Assembly: GCF_015706575.1 (NCBI RefSeq) | Contig: NW_024037062.1 | Coordinates: forward strand, 6,816,811 to 6,880,810 | DNA length: 64,000 bases | Direction of reading: 5' to 3' | Source: Patiria miniata | Taxonomy: Eukaryota > Echinodermata > Asteroidea > Valvatida > Asterinidae | In this document: in pieces, positions 1 to 12,500 of the stretch | Position numbering within the stretch: the stretch's first letter is position 1 | How the letters are laid out: each line of letters begins with the position of its first letter | Notes under the pieces: generated by a model | The model's input: the letters and a program-made list of their open reading frames with translations, nothing else | What the model was told of the DNA's origin: nothing | Database searches by the model: none | Program-made: the position numbers and the translations under genes

Positions 1-689
1 TCGCGGTGTGCTTGGTTTGCGAGACGTGGAAGTTTCTGGTGTTGAAGACTGGATTCTCGGTGGAAGGCACTGGTTAGCAGGTGTTGGGTGCTCTATTTAA
101 GACCGCTTGGGGTCTGGGTGCTGTTAATTCAAGGCGATGGTAATTATCAGAACTCAGACTCCAAGCGCTCTTAAACAGAGTGATTAATACCGACCAAGCA
201 CATATTTATTCCCATTCATAAATACCTTTTCGCTCAAAAAAATCTAAAATGTTCGGTCAAAAAAACCCGATTTTGTTCAGCAAGTTCACTTCATGTTTTG
301 TAAAACATCCTTCTAGCTAAATAATTGAGTGTCCAGCTCGCGAGTAAGATGTCAACAACTCCCTTTAAGGAGGTTGTCGCGCGTACTGCGCGATGTCGCG
401 CAAAATGCACATAAGGCGTTCCCATGCATCCCCTGGATATATTTTTCTAACCTACTTTTTTGTAATCCTTATGGTGTCTAGTGAATGAATTTTGATGTTC
501 CCAAGATCAAATATCGTCCCATGGGCTTCATTTGGCGGCCATCTTGGCAGCCACCTTTGCTCTCGACCAAAAAAATCGATTATTGACATAAACTTTTGAG
601 CCAGGCATCATAGGAAGACATTCTTTACCTTGGGTTTCAGCTGCTGCCTTTCAGAACGCCATAGGAATGGTAAAGGCTAGTAGAGTAAA

Positions 690-1530
690 CAGAAAAAAAT
701 ATCAGGAGTGGAGCCGCTAAGGCGGTTGGTGGTGATACAAACCATTCCCTCGTAGCTAGCAAGGCGAAGTTCATACCAAAAAAGCCTCACCACACCAAGA
801 CTATGGGTCATCTACCGCGAATTGTCACCTTCTGCATCAACAACCCAGCGAGGACTCAGCAGTTTGACAATCTAAGAGAGGCTCTGGCATAACCTACAGG
901 CGGTGATGACAAAGTGGAATCCAAGTGTTCCAACCTTCGTGATGATCTACAACCTCACCACTTCTTCCTATGGAAAGAGAGAACGTAGGAATGCTGACTG
1001 GTACGAGCTGGGAAGAAAAAGAAACAGTGACAAAAGCCAAGAAAAGAGCTCTCCTTGCCCACAAGAAGGATCCCAGTCCCAGCACATAACATATGCTCCA
1101 AGGCCAGGGCCGCAAGAGACCAGTGATGCAAGAAGGCTGTATGAGGGCATCAAGAAGGCAATATGACCGAATATCTGGATAACGACACTGGTGCAGTTCA
1201 GAACAGGAGAAGTTATCACCGATCCAGCTGATGCAAGATGCAAGTGTACCAGTACTGTGTCCTCGTACGTACACTCCTTGAACGGTTGTGAAGCCTGGAA
1301 AACCCATGCTGGTCAGGAGAAGAGACTAAAGAGGTTCCAACTCCGATGCCTTAGACGACTCTGCATAAGCTGGCAGGATCGAGTGACAAACACGGAAGTT
1401 TTAGAGCGTGCTGGTATCCCGAGCATGTTTGCTCTCCTCAGCATGAAACGTCTTAGATGGCATGGCCATGTCAAGAGGATGGACTCGTGTCCACTCCTAA
1501 AAAAATCTCCTTCATGGAGAACTTGCTGAA
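690..1530 (+). pseudogene. Internally deleted non-LTR retrotransposon (LINE) remnant
   Basis: Translated in several frames, the segment reads like pieces of an endonuclease/reverse-transcriptase LINE protein. From about 728 comes a stretch like the end of the endonuclease domain (NHSLVASKAKF). It is followed by the endonuclease-RT linker (NNPARTQQFDNLREAL, then GKRERRNADWYE at 972-1010 and LYEGIKKAI near 1145). After 1170 the RT core is missing and the text resumes at 1263 with the conserved C-terminal region (LNGCEAW, RLKRFQLRCLRRLCISWQDR, LRWHGHVKRM). Frameshifts and stops are frequent. The copy at 55590-56435 shares the same internal deletion, so the loss predates the duplication. The clade assignment is not firm. 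Confidence 0.75.
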
Positions 1531-2212
1531 TATACCGTATTATTATACCATAACGTAGTGACGCCATCATAGAAGTAATATGCCAGTGGAAAATTATAAA
1601 AGACTAAAATGTCTGTAATTGTAACGGGTACACATTACAAGGTATGAGTACACAAAGCAACAGTGAAGAGAAAATTGTTCTCATTTTCGAGCAACCCGAC
1701 AAGCTTGAGAAATGATAATCAATGACATTTCATCGTCATACTGAACGTCTAGTCACGTCAAGAAACTCATCATAATCAATCTTTTGATGCTCTTCCACTA
1801 TTGTTCCTCCGCCTTTTCAACAGTTTTCTGCAGCAAGTCAATGAGTGATGGAGAATGATAGGTCCTCATCACCACACTGGCATTATCTAACACCACACTG
1901 AAACTATGCCATGATTGTTGGTTCACTATCACCAATTCAGCTAATACTACAAGATTAAGGCTACATCTTAATTTGACTTCCTATGGTGCCTAGCTCAAAG
2001 GCCATGTAAAATATCAAATTTTCGTCACGATGGCCGTCACGATGGCCGCCCAAATCATGAAATCATGCTTTCGATCGATTCCGCTCGCCCAAATTACCCC
2101 TAACAACATTTAGATTTTTCTTCCCATGATGCCTTGTTAAAAATTTACTTCACGTACAACTGATTGTTGTCGAAATCCAAGATGGTCGCAAAAATGGCCG
2201 CCATATTATAAA

Positions 2213-2272
2213 CGTAGGCCCATTGATCTCCATATACACAGACTGTGTATATGGAGATCAATGCGTAGGCCC
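2213..2272. repeat. Perfect 21-bp-arm palindrome flanked by a short direct repeat
   Basis: Positions 2221-2241 and 2243-2263 are exact reverse complements separated by one base. The direct repeat CGTAGGCC occurs on each side (2213-2220 and 2264-2271). At the equivalent site near 57395 the right copy reads straight from AAACGTA into ACACTTTC and has no palindrome, so this is a private insertion or rearrangement of the left copy. Confidence 0.95.
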
Positions 2273-2529
2273 TATAACACTTTCTATTGATTCCTCACAC
2301 CCAAATTAACCCGAAAAACGTGTGTTCATTTGTCTTCCTATGACGCCTGGTACAAAAGTTGGGTCAACAATAGACTTTCGTCGAAATCAAAGACTGCCGC
2401 CAAGATGGCCGCCAAATGAACCCCATGGGACAATATTTGATCTTGGGAACATCAAAATTCATTCGCTAGTCACCTTAAGGATTACAAAACAGTAGGTTAC
2501 AAAAATATATCCAGAGGGTGCATGGGAAC

Positions 2530-5500
2530 CCTATCTTCCGACTATACTAATTGGGCGTAATAAAATATGGTTCGGAAGCAAAGGAAATTTCTGGCGAATT
2601 GTATCAGTGTAGGACAAATCTTGACAGTATCAGCGCGCTTATAGCGCCCTCTTGTGACCGAAGAAGATCTAATGACGGTGTCACATGAAAATCCGACTCC
2701 TATGGACCGGAAATCGGACCCCTTTTTCCCTATTATTGGTTAATCCTTCGCACGTGATAGGTCACTCTCCACAAACGATCCTAAAAATAGCATATTAAGG
2801 TACTTACGCGTGTGCAATTCCTACCAATGAGTCCACATTTCATGGAGTCGGATATTTTACGCTACGACGGCACTCCTCTATTACTTGAAAACGTTACTAC
2901 CCGCAACACCTATGTGCATGTCACCGGTTCAATAGCCACTTCCTTACAAGGAAATGTCCACTGTTGACGAGTGATCGGACGTTTGATCTTATTTTGTACA
3001 ACAACCTCAATGAGCTGGTTTTTAACAAGGAGGTGAATGACTATCAATTGCATTGCGTGAGTGTGTCTGAAGTACGTGGCGAAAGCGCAACAGTTCAGGT
3101 ATTTTGGGAATGTTCATAAATTATCACTGAGTGACCACATGAATGACCACTTAATCACTTCCTATCAGGTTTAGGTCCAGATATGTATTTGACCACGTTT
3201 TACATTAATTGGGGGGGGGGGGGCCTTGTAACTTTAAAGACAATGACCACTAGTAACCATTAGGTAACCTTTGACCCAAATCGTCACCGACACCACGATC
3301 GTAACCCTCCACGTGTTAAACCATATTTTTGTTTCAATTATCTGTTGTTGTTGTATTTTTTTTGTTTTTTTTACTTTTATACATTATTCATCAAGGCCTA
3401 CTATCGAACGAAGTTTCAAGGTTTCAATAGCTTTACTTTAATAATTACGCTAATTATCCATGGCAACTTTTGCGCAAAAGTGACCATTTTCGTTTTCACG
3501 AAGTAACACTCAAGTTCCATTTTGTAATGTATGACGCACACTCTGCTCAAATGCGAGCAAAAACGTTTACACGAAATAACACTCTTCTTGTATGAGAGGT
3601 CGCGCGCTGACCCGAAGTAATTTTTACCTAGTGAAAATAAACATTTAGAGATTCGCAGCTTTTTCAGTTTCACAAACTAAAACTCACTTTTTTTCTCTCT
3701 TTTTTCGTGTTGTTTTAATAATTATAAAAACGGGTGAAAAACAGCAGATTAAATAAATTCAATACATCAAGTGTCCACAACGAGAAACCCAACTGAAAAT
3801 ACTGTTTTAGAAGGTGTTCAACTTTAGATGCCGTTTTCTCCGATTGCTAGTTTTCACTGGTATGTACATGGGTGTTACTTCGTGGTGTCGCTGATGCAAT
3901 GCTTTTCAGCATCTCGGGTAGGAGTTCAGTCGAGAAAGATCCTTTCCAAATTAGGCTGCAATCGGCAAATGCATGGCAGATAGCATTTGAAAGGCTCATT
4001 AGGAGAAAGAAAGGTCAGGTTTTGGTCGGGTCGGGTCGGGTCAGGTCTGGCTTATTAAAGGCTAAATCACAAGAGACAGTCAGTCCGGTCCAGTCGGTCG
4101 GTCGGTCAGTGCGTACCTCTGTGCTAGATAAGTGCTAAGAGCACTGTCACTAGGCTGGCCCTCTGAAACCAGCACAAATGTAGTCTTGAAATATACACGA
4201 AAGGCCGTGAGATACTTTAAGAGATCACTAACAGTAATAAATGATATCTAGAGACAACACAACACTGCAGGTGCTCGCTTACACTCTATCTAAAGTGCTT
4301 TTATTAAATGAGAAAAGATATGCCGAACTTTCTCTATCATGTCTCCTACTCCATATATATTTAATTTAATGGGCTTGAAGGTAATGGCCACAATTTGCAG
4401 AAGAAAATGGGTTTTTTTGCCGATTCAAGAAACAGTAATACAATAAGTCTGAGGCAGGTTGTTTATAAAAAAAAAAAACTTTGAAATTATGCGCAGTGGA
4501 TGTAATGCTTTTGAGAAAATTGTGACAATGCATCTTCAATTTCTCATGCACAAAGCATGTTTTTGTTGACAGTTTGATGGTTTTATCCTAGCCATCCCGA
4601 GGAAATGATGGTAAATTCCTCTTGCATGGAAAAAGACAGCATACTGGGGGCAAACGATTGCACAGGGTGCTTAAACATTGTATTCACTTTACAATAAAGT
4701 GGGATGTTTCAAAATATTTTGACAGTTTAATGTTTGAATGGTTGCAAATTGTGTCGACTACCTTTAACCTCTTCATATTTTAAAGGAAAACAAGAAAAAG
4801 AAAAAAACAGAAAAGAAAACAGTTTGCTGAAAAAATATAGCAAGTTCATACTGCTTTTTTTTTATCTATTTCCACCAGGTACTGAACTACATGTATAAGC
4901 TGAACCATTGTTGAAAAGGACAATTAAGAAAGACTAATAAACTATATAATTATGCCCATTTCAAAATTAAGAAAATTAATATATTATACCAGGTTTGCTA
5001 ATATAATAAAGTAAGCTATATTGGATATTTCAAAAGTATCATGCAAGATTTATTGGAATTGTACAGTGTTGTAGAACAAAATAGTTTGCAGTTCATGAAT
5101 AATATTCATTCCATTGGTTTACGAAGCGATTTTGAGTGGGTAAAATCTTTTGTATTGACTCAAATGTACCCACTTCAAATAGCGCCCTCTTATTGTGTCC
5201 GCAATACTTCAACGATAGGTTGTTACGATTGAAGTATTTATTATCGAAGTGTTACGTGCACTGTCCTCTGGGGATTTTTTTCTAGGTCCAAGAAAATCCC
5301 GACAAATGTCTGACATTTCCAGAAAAAATGTTGAAAATGCCCGTTTGTGTCCGCGATTTTTGCCTCGCCTTTAAGCATTTCTAGCAGTAAAAAAAAGCCA
5401 TTTGAACTAAAAAATTAAACCGTCACTTTTCAAGGTATAGTTGTGTGCAAGTTTATATTCCACTTGTCATCAACCTTTTCATTGATTATTATTTCTTGAG

Positions 5501-6394
5501 AAATACGTTTTTAGAGCCCAAAAGAGCGCAACCGGCCAAACGTCACCTATAGAAGTATTGTATTTTGAGTGAAAAAAATGCGATATTCTAGCTGGTCTTG
5601 CAAACATATCCCTTTCACCATTATTCTACTACATGCAAAAATGATTTTTCATATGTAAATACATGCCATTGTATTTATTACTGATTGTGTCCCTAAGAAT
5701 CTAAAACAATCTGGGGGAAAAAATCGAAAAAGGGAAAATTTAAGCTTCTTTTAACCACCTGTTTTTATTCAACCGATTTCTTTTGCCGGCATCAATGTAG
5801 CATGGGAAACCCCTGTCTCTAATGCTCATTGGAAATTTGACAATTCAAAATGTGGAAAAGTCTGTGTCATAAATATTTGTCTACTGTTAGACTGGTTCCG
5901 GGCCCTTCAATCGTAGCCCTCGTTTAGAGTGTAGGAGGCGGGACCAAGTCCGAACGGGGGCCTCTGGAAAAGCACATGAAGTGCAAATGCCTTTTAGGGG
6001 GCATGTTATTACATCGGATCATTTGCTTTTAGTGCATCCCCCACATTTGAGCAACAAAGTCGTTGTAACTCGTACGAATGATGCATACTTGTTGGAGTTT
6101 CAGCTCAGTGGATACTATACCTTTTGAGGGGGGAAAACGAGAAAAGAAACAACATATTTTTGTGCCCACTTTCAATTATTGATACCCTTTCAGGCAGGGA
6201 TTTTTTCTACAGTTCTTTCTTCATTTTAAGTGAGGTATTCTTGTTAAAATCGGTAGGTACACTTTTCTGGGTAACTGCAAATATTCTTACGTGCCTTTAT
6301 GTTTTGACTGAAGCATTCTTAAAATGTTACACCACATGACACATGCATCCAGCGAGCAATAGAGCTAGGTGTTCCCCCGCTTGCATCGATGGAA
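2530..6394. other. Non-coding part of the left duplicate; no gene recognised
   Basis: No credible exon was found. A run of 13 G lies at about 3211-3223 and is absent from the right copy. Short GGTCG-type tandem repeats lie at about 4023-4050 and 4085-4112. Several AT-rich stretches have possible AATAAA signals on the minus strand (near 5676 and 5765), which could serve the discoidin gene ending at 6395. From about 4200 onward the two duplicate copies are noticeably more similar than before it. Confidence 0.5.
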
Positions 6395-6541
6395 TTACTC
6401 ATGACTGTTGCAGCCGAGGACCTCGAAGCGCATACTGCTATGTGTATTGTGCTGAGTAGGCAGGATACGCAGGAACCTGGCCTGGAAGGCCTTCGGGAAA
6501 GTGGTGGTCACTTGGGTGTTTTGGTCCGAGTTTCCAGGGAA
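6395..6541 (-). CDS. Discoidin gene, exon 4 (terminal coding exon)
   Basis: The acceptor is a pyrimidine-rich tract ending TTCCTCACAG just above 6541. The exon opens in phase 0 with FPGNSDQNTQV, encodes the last third of the F5/8C domain (FPKAFQARFLRI, SMRFEVLGC), and stops at TAA 6397-6395 after NSHE. It has 48 codons plus the stop. It differs from the paralogous exon at 61450-61596 by two bases, and both change the amino acid (Q to K, Q to H). Confidence 0.88.
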   Translation of the reverse strand, partial: FPGNSDQNTQVTTTFPKAFQARFLRILPTQHNTHSSMRFEVLGCNSHE

Positions 6542-9500
6542 CTGTGAGGAACAAACAATATGGAAACGAATTTTCGAGTTTTCCCCATACGTTTACAGCA
6601 GCAGGGGCGTACATCCGGGGGAGGGGTTATATTGAACAGTGGGGATGTGGGATATTGGATCCCCCCCCCTCCACTTATGGTGGCAAGAAACAAAAAAGTT
6701 GGATTTTAAAATATTTTTCCAACTTTCCAACAACCAAACTGCATTCAGTAGTACTGAAGAAGGGAGAAAAAGTACGGAAACTTTGAATACTGACGCTGTC
6801 TTGATGTAAAATTAAGGGCTGTAAGTATACATAACGTGCACATCTGTATCATGAACAGCGCCCCCTAGTGTCATGTTGAGTCCAGCAAGCCCCCTTTTCT
6901 TTTTTGTATCGGGGCATGTTTTATTTATTTATTTTTTTTTTTTTTAATCATCCCCTATCCACTCCCCGGCACAGATTCACGCCACTGTGCAGCAGGATCG
7001 CCAGAGGGAGCCTTCGTCCTACGGCGTTCATCTCATGAGCGGGGCTTTGTACAATATCAATAAGCCCAATAATTAAGGAATGTCTTACCACTAGAACACC
7101 AAGTTTGCCTGGGTCTGTGGTTGGTTTGAATCAACGGCAGATGCAGGAGGAACGGGGGCCATGCCCCCCCCCAAAAAAAAAAAAAAAAAACCCCAAAAAA
7201 TTATACTTTTGTTTTGGTAACGTCTAAAAAAAAAACAGCCACTGTACATCACCCACAAAAATAATAAATTAAATTGACAAGGTTTTCACGAAATAGATAA
7301 GAATTTCCAACGTATGTCGCAAATGGTGGAGTTTTAGAAAAGGGATATCAGGTCCAAATTTCAGCCAAGGAAATTAATTCTGGTTACAATAAGAGCATTT
7401 CGAAACTGTACTTTTAAACTCGAACAATTTAGTACACGAGAACAAAAAAATGTCTCCACAAGGATACACATTTCAATATGTATGGATAACACTGAGGTTA
7501 CAGTGTTATGCATCGGTGAAAGGCCATTTGAACAATGCGATCGGTATACCTTCATCGGTGCACTTGATCCATCATCGGTGACGTTGGTCCAATCTTGGCC
7601 ATCGTCGCTGTAGGCCACTTTGAACTCTGTCACCCATTGGGGCCAGTTCCTATGCCCGGTGGAACCGCGCCCCTGCGTGATAACGCCAGTGATGGTCACA
7701 TTAGAACCCATGTCGACCTGGATCCATGGATCGGGATCACTAGCTTCATTATTACACCAGGCTGCGGCTCCGCCCCTGACTGCAGAGTAAGCAGATAATC
7801 AAACAAGCTGAGCAGAACATTCTGCTGTGCAAATGTACGTGCTAAGCTGAGAACCTTCGATAAGCACTACATGAGGCAGCGGTCACTTGCAAAGTAAGCG
7901 AATAGTGAGAAAGCAGTCCTAATGATGCCTAATGACGTCATGCTTAAGTTTTTTACATGTGCGCTTTCCTATGAGAGCCAGGTGGAACCAGGCTCGGATT
8001 AAGCGTTTCGTAGGTCTAATAGGCATCAGTGTTCCGTAGGTCCTATACTTAGCCCTAGGTATCAGCACCAAATTCCTGTTAATGCTATTAAAGTACAAAG
8101 CACTATACAAAGTATATATCAAGCCAGGCCAAACTGATATAGGTCCTTGCTCTAAAAGTATGTTGGCACAAAGGGCGTCAATCGCTTGTTAGAAGTGGGA
8201 TGGGGTGGTACATACATTTAACATGTGTATCTTGATCAGAACTAATGCGACTGCGAAGCCTAAACGGCGTGGGGTTTCGGGGCCCGCTAAATTGAAGAGC
8301 CCCGAAAAAAAATCGATTGTAGACGTTCTGTGGTGCGATCTGAGACCATTTCTGACCACTGCCAAGGTTTTAGCAAAAGATCATCATTTAAACGGGATTT
8401 TCGAGTTTGGGGTCATTGAATCAGCGTACGAAAATAGTTTTGGGACGACATGTTTCCCGGATCCCAGCGATCGACGCCCATGGTTGGCACCGTGCTTCAG
8501 AACGACAGACTTATACGTAAATTGTTTACATAGGGCATAAAAAAAGTATGCCTACATGCTGTACAGCGTCAGTTTGAGAAATCGAAAATTCTGAGACAAA
8601 TCCTAGAATGTTTTTAAAAACTTTTCTCTGCGTGGGTGTGAGTATGTAAACATGAGCTTGTCTTACATACGCAGTGTGGACTTCCGAACAAAAGACGTCC
8701 ACATAATGTAGGTAGCACCGACGTTGTGTGGACTTGCCCACGTCCACACAGTGTTTCCCCATTTCTGGAAAACAGGTTTAGAGGCATTTTTGGGTTAGGT
8801 TTATCTGTAGCAGAATGAAGAGAAACACTAAAGGGAATCATTGAAAAAAAATTGGGTTGTAAGAGTTTTCACAGTTTGAGAAAAATTAGTTTTTCCACTG
8901 GTGTTCCTTAACTACACGAAAAGAAAGGAAAGTCCACACTAGGTATGTGAAACAAGTCTGTGTGTGTGTGTGTGGGTGGGTGTGTGGGTGTGTGTGTGTG
9001 TGCATGGTAGGCCCAAATGTGTTTTGTGGCACACTACGGTATTTTCGTAGGCCCCCCATTTATCGTTAGTCTGAGTATCATCATATGCAGATATATGCAG
9101 ACCGCACGCAATGCAATCGGAGTCGACTTAACTAAACCGTGACGTTATTTCATTCCCAACTCAGGACTAATGGTTTGATTGCTCAATTCGAATGCAGTGT
9201 TTCGTAATACAACAACAGCCTGGCGCATATTGCGTAAATGATACAGAGCGCGTGACACGTGTTTTTTTTAATCCATTGTCTATGACGCGCAAAGGGTGAA
9301 TGACCGAAGACCCGATGTAGAAAGCGCCCGCTGATTTGTCAAAATCTAAGAGGTCAAGAGGCGGTACACTGCATAATTAATCAGCAAATCTGTTCATATC
9401 TAATCTATTACATAGACTAATTTCTAGTGGGCCCCGAACTTTTTGAATGCCCTTGGCACAGTGTACCCATTAGGTAATCCGGGCCTGGGTGGGACGCAGA

Positions 9501-12500
9501 CGTCATTAGGTCTTATAGGTCTATCGTATGGCCAACTTTATTTTGCTAATCAAAAATCGGCAGGGAAATATTCACAAGCAATACACAGACTTTTTGCTGG
9601 TAACCTGTCCATCTTGATATCATGTGCTTTATGTGTTGTGCTTAGTACCTCAACACGTATGTTCATGCCCATGCACATGTACTTGTGAACCACTTGGTAA
9701 GTCTGGTTAGCAGACCAGATGATTCTGACAATTCTGGAATCTTCCAGACGTCCTATGGCACCATTCATAAGGCACAATTTATATATATTTTAGCTCGTAT
9801 AATGAGCTGAGATTGTCAAAATTTTAAAACCATTTTTGAAAAAAAAATTAAAAATAAAAATAACCTCTTTCCAAAAAAATCTTCAAAACCCTTGTAAATC
9901 AACCAAATTTTAAAACAATTTTTCCAATTTCCCTGAACAATAGATAAACAATAGATGAAAATGATGATATCATTTTCAAGTTATTGTGAATACGACAATT
10001 CAAAAAAAAAACGCCGTTTAGTGTCAGTGCAACAGTAGCCTTGGTCAATGCTCTCGTCGTTATTCGTCCCCGTACGCGGTCAATCGTCGGCATATATCCT
10101 CACGCGCTATGCACATGCATGTAAAAATACAGCGCGAACAGCGACCTCACGCGGCCACTATTTTTATATGCAAATCAGTTAGGGACGATCTCGAGCCTTG
10201 GTTCAATCGTCGGCAAAAGCTTATGTTTTTCTTTATTTTGCGCTGGATTTCTAGCGCACGACCTCGTATGCGAATACAGATAAGTGTAGGCGGGGCTAAT
10301 ATGTGGAGTGTCCAATCACACCTTGGTACATCCGGACGTCATCAAATTATTTGCAGCTATTCGCCTTTTGCGGACGTGACAGGAACCACAGTTTTTGTGC
10401 ATTGGTGCCGTGTGCAGAGACACACAACGTGTACGTGTATGGATTATGTACGGTGTCACGTTTCACTATGCAAGTTTCCACGCAACGATCGACCAAAAGA
10501 AAACGACATTTAAGGTCAGCTAAGGCTATTAACATAATGAGCACCACCCCCAAACCTCCATGGAAGATTGAACCAAGGCTCTCGATCGTCCCCAACAGAT
10601 TTCTATATAAAAATAGTGGCCGCGTGAGGTCGCTGTTCGCGCTGTATTTTTTACATGCATGTGCATAGCGCGTGAGGATATACATGTATGCCGACGATTG
10701 ACCGCGTACGGGACGAATAACGACGAGTGCATTGACCAAGGCTAGTACAACAGCGAATATACGCCCCAACGCACGTATACCTCCCTGATGACATTCAGAC
10801 AGCAAATGCAAGAAAAGGTCAACTCGTACCCGATTCAAATCGTACCATTAAATTCGCACCCAGGTTAACTCGTACCTCAATCATGTCGTGCCCACCCTAA
10901 CGAATTAACTACAAAAAAACAAGCCACAGTTTGTAAACCTTTGGAATGGAAAATTCGGCATGGACAATTTAAAGTTCTTTTCATTTCGACAAACCACTGG
11001 TATTAGCGCGATTTTGGCGCCTGCGTACAAACTAAGTGGTTGAGGAACATACATGTACGTGTCTGTGACATTCAGCCATTGAGGAACTTGGCTATGTTTG
11101 AATGTGGGACATGTCAAACCTGTGAAAGTTTTTCACTTCAAAATGTGTATACATGTATATGAAGCAACACTGATTTCACTTTGAAGCACCAACCCTCAGA
11201 GGAAAGTCTTAAACTCCTGGCATTTGTTGTCACCTTTGACGAATTGTTCTTTTGAATTGACTCATTGTTTATATCATGTAATTGTTGAACGAAAGCAAAT
11301 TTACCTTTAAGGTTAAGTCGAGCCCTGGTGGGTCCGTGATCGGCACGGTTGCGCCACATTGACGACACTGTGATGCTTGCATCTGGGATGCGACCATCTT
11401 CCATGCCAAAGGGTCTCACCTCAGTGCACTCCAAGACGTCTGTCGGAGGTAGTGGAAAAAATCGATCAGAGTGGGGCGGGTCTCATTTAAATAAAGCAAT
11501 CGCAATCATGTTTTAATGGGCATCGCGGCCAGGCGCGGATTCAGCCTTCTCCTGATCAAGAGTGGAGAACATTTCGAGAGAAATTTAGGGGTAAAACGAT
11601 GATGACGACGACAAAACGCAACACAAAAATATAGAAAGCGATCACTGTGATGTACTGGGTCCAAAATGTTACGGCGTGGGGCATCGACCCCCCCCCCCCC
11701 CCCCCATCCGCCCTTGCTCATGATCGTTGAAATGTGTTATGAAACTGAGCATGATTTGGATTTGCATTTGCACATTGACGCTGATGCTCAATCAGACTAA
11801 GTATTTCACCTAGTGATCATGTTTCACCCACCTGTCCGTGAATGAATGTGTTCTTTTACGTTCTTAAATTATTTTGTTTCGGTACCCCTCGTTGAAAATT
11901 TTGACGTTTTGCGCGAACGCTATAGGTTCACTTTTTATAAGCTAGATGTTATGGTGGGTCAGATTTGGAAAAATTTGGGGGGAAGTGTGCCTTTGACGAT
12001 ACAAGCATGGAATTTGGCACACAGTCAAAGTTTGTCATGAGAAAGATATCTGTGTATAGAGCCATCACAGGTATGTCCTTTGAAAAAAAATGTAGGTCGA
12101 ATAACAAGCAATTTTCAAACTTTTCAAAAGGGCTGCTATTTCATGTTATTCTACAAATATCACATGACAAATCTGCGATGGCCCTATAGCCCAATATCTC
12201 TCACATGACATACTCTGATCCTGTGTCGAGTTCAATGCTTGTATCATAAAAGGCAAACTCCCATCACCTATCTGCCGTACTATTAAGACGACGCAAACCA
12301 TCAGTCTAAAAGCTAATCGTCGTCACGAAAAAAGGAACTAAGTTGAAAGCTGTTTTGACAACCAAAAAAACAAACATTATCTACAAAAACATCGCACCTA
12401 CCTTTCTTACAACAAGAGTCATGGACACACGCTTTGACCGCATCAATTTGGTTTCGAAAGACGTCAAGTTGGCTATACAACGGACGCAGAGCTGCTTCGA

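Larger units (their letters stand above)
418..2529. mobile_element. Foldback/TIR element with about 135-bp terminal inverted repeats
   Basis: The segment at 418-560 (starting GTTCCCATGCA) is the imperfect reverse complement of 2395-2529 (ending TGCATGGGAAC), so the 2.1-kb unit has long terminal inverted repeats. The inner part holds a decayed LINE fragment (690-1530) and several AAGATGGCCGCC-type cores near 2030-2410. No convincing target-site duplication is seen next to the ends. The same element is at 55319-57646 in the right duplicate, so it was present before the duplication. It could be a foldback DNA transposon that captured LINE sequence, or a TIR element into which a LINE fragment inserted. 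Confidence 0.75.
1..9290. repeat. Left copy of a large direct segmental duplication
   Basis: This stretch matches 54900-64000 base for base in the same orientation. The offset is 54899 at the left and 54711 at the right, so net indels are about 190 bp. By-eye counts give about 96% identity over the first 300 bases but about 99% over 5281-5700, so divergence is uneven. The match starts at the first base of the window and is still running when the right copy leaves the window, so neither outer boundary is visible. The copy carries a foldback element, a LINE remnant and exons 3-4 of a discoidin gene. Private differences include a perfect palindrome at 2221-2263 and a MITE at 8657-8956. It could be a tandem duplication or two unmerged haplotypes. 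Confidence 0.95.
7780..11304 (-). other. Discoidin gene intron 2
   Basis: This 3.5-kb phase-1 intron links exon 2 (donor AAAG|GTAAAT at 11305) to exon 3. It contains two TIR elements (8657-8956 and 10038-10742), a TG-rich microsatellite at about 8960-9005, an A-rich patch at 9838-9860, and a degenerate TCGTACC-type tandem motif at about 10820-10880. The left duplicate stops being comparable at 9290 only because the right copy leaves the window. Confidence 0.75.
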
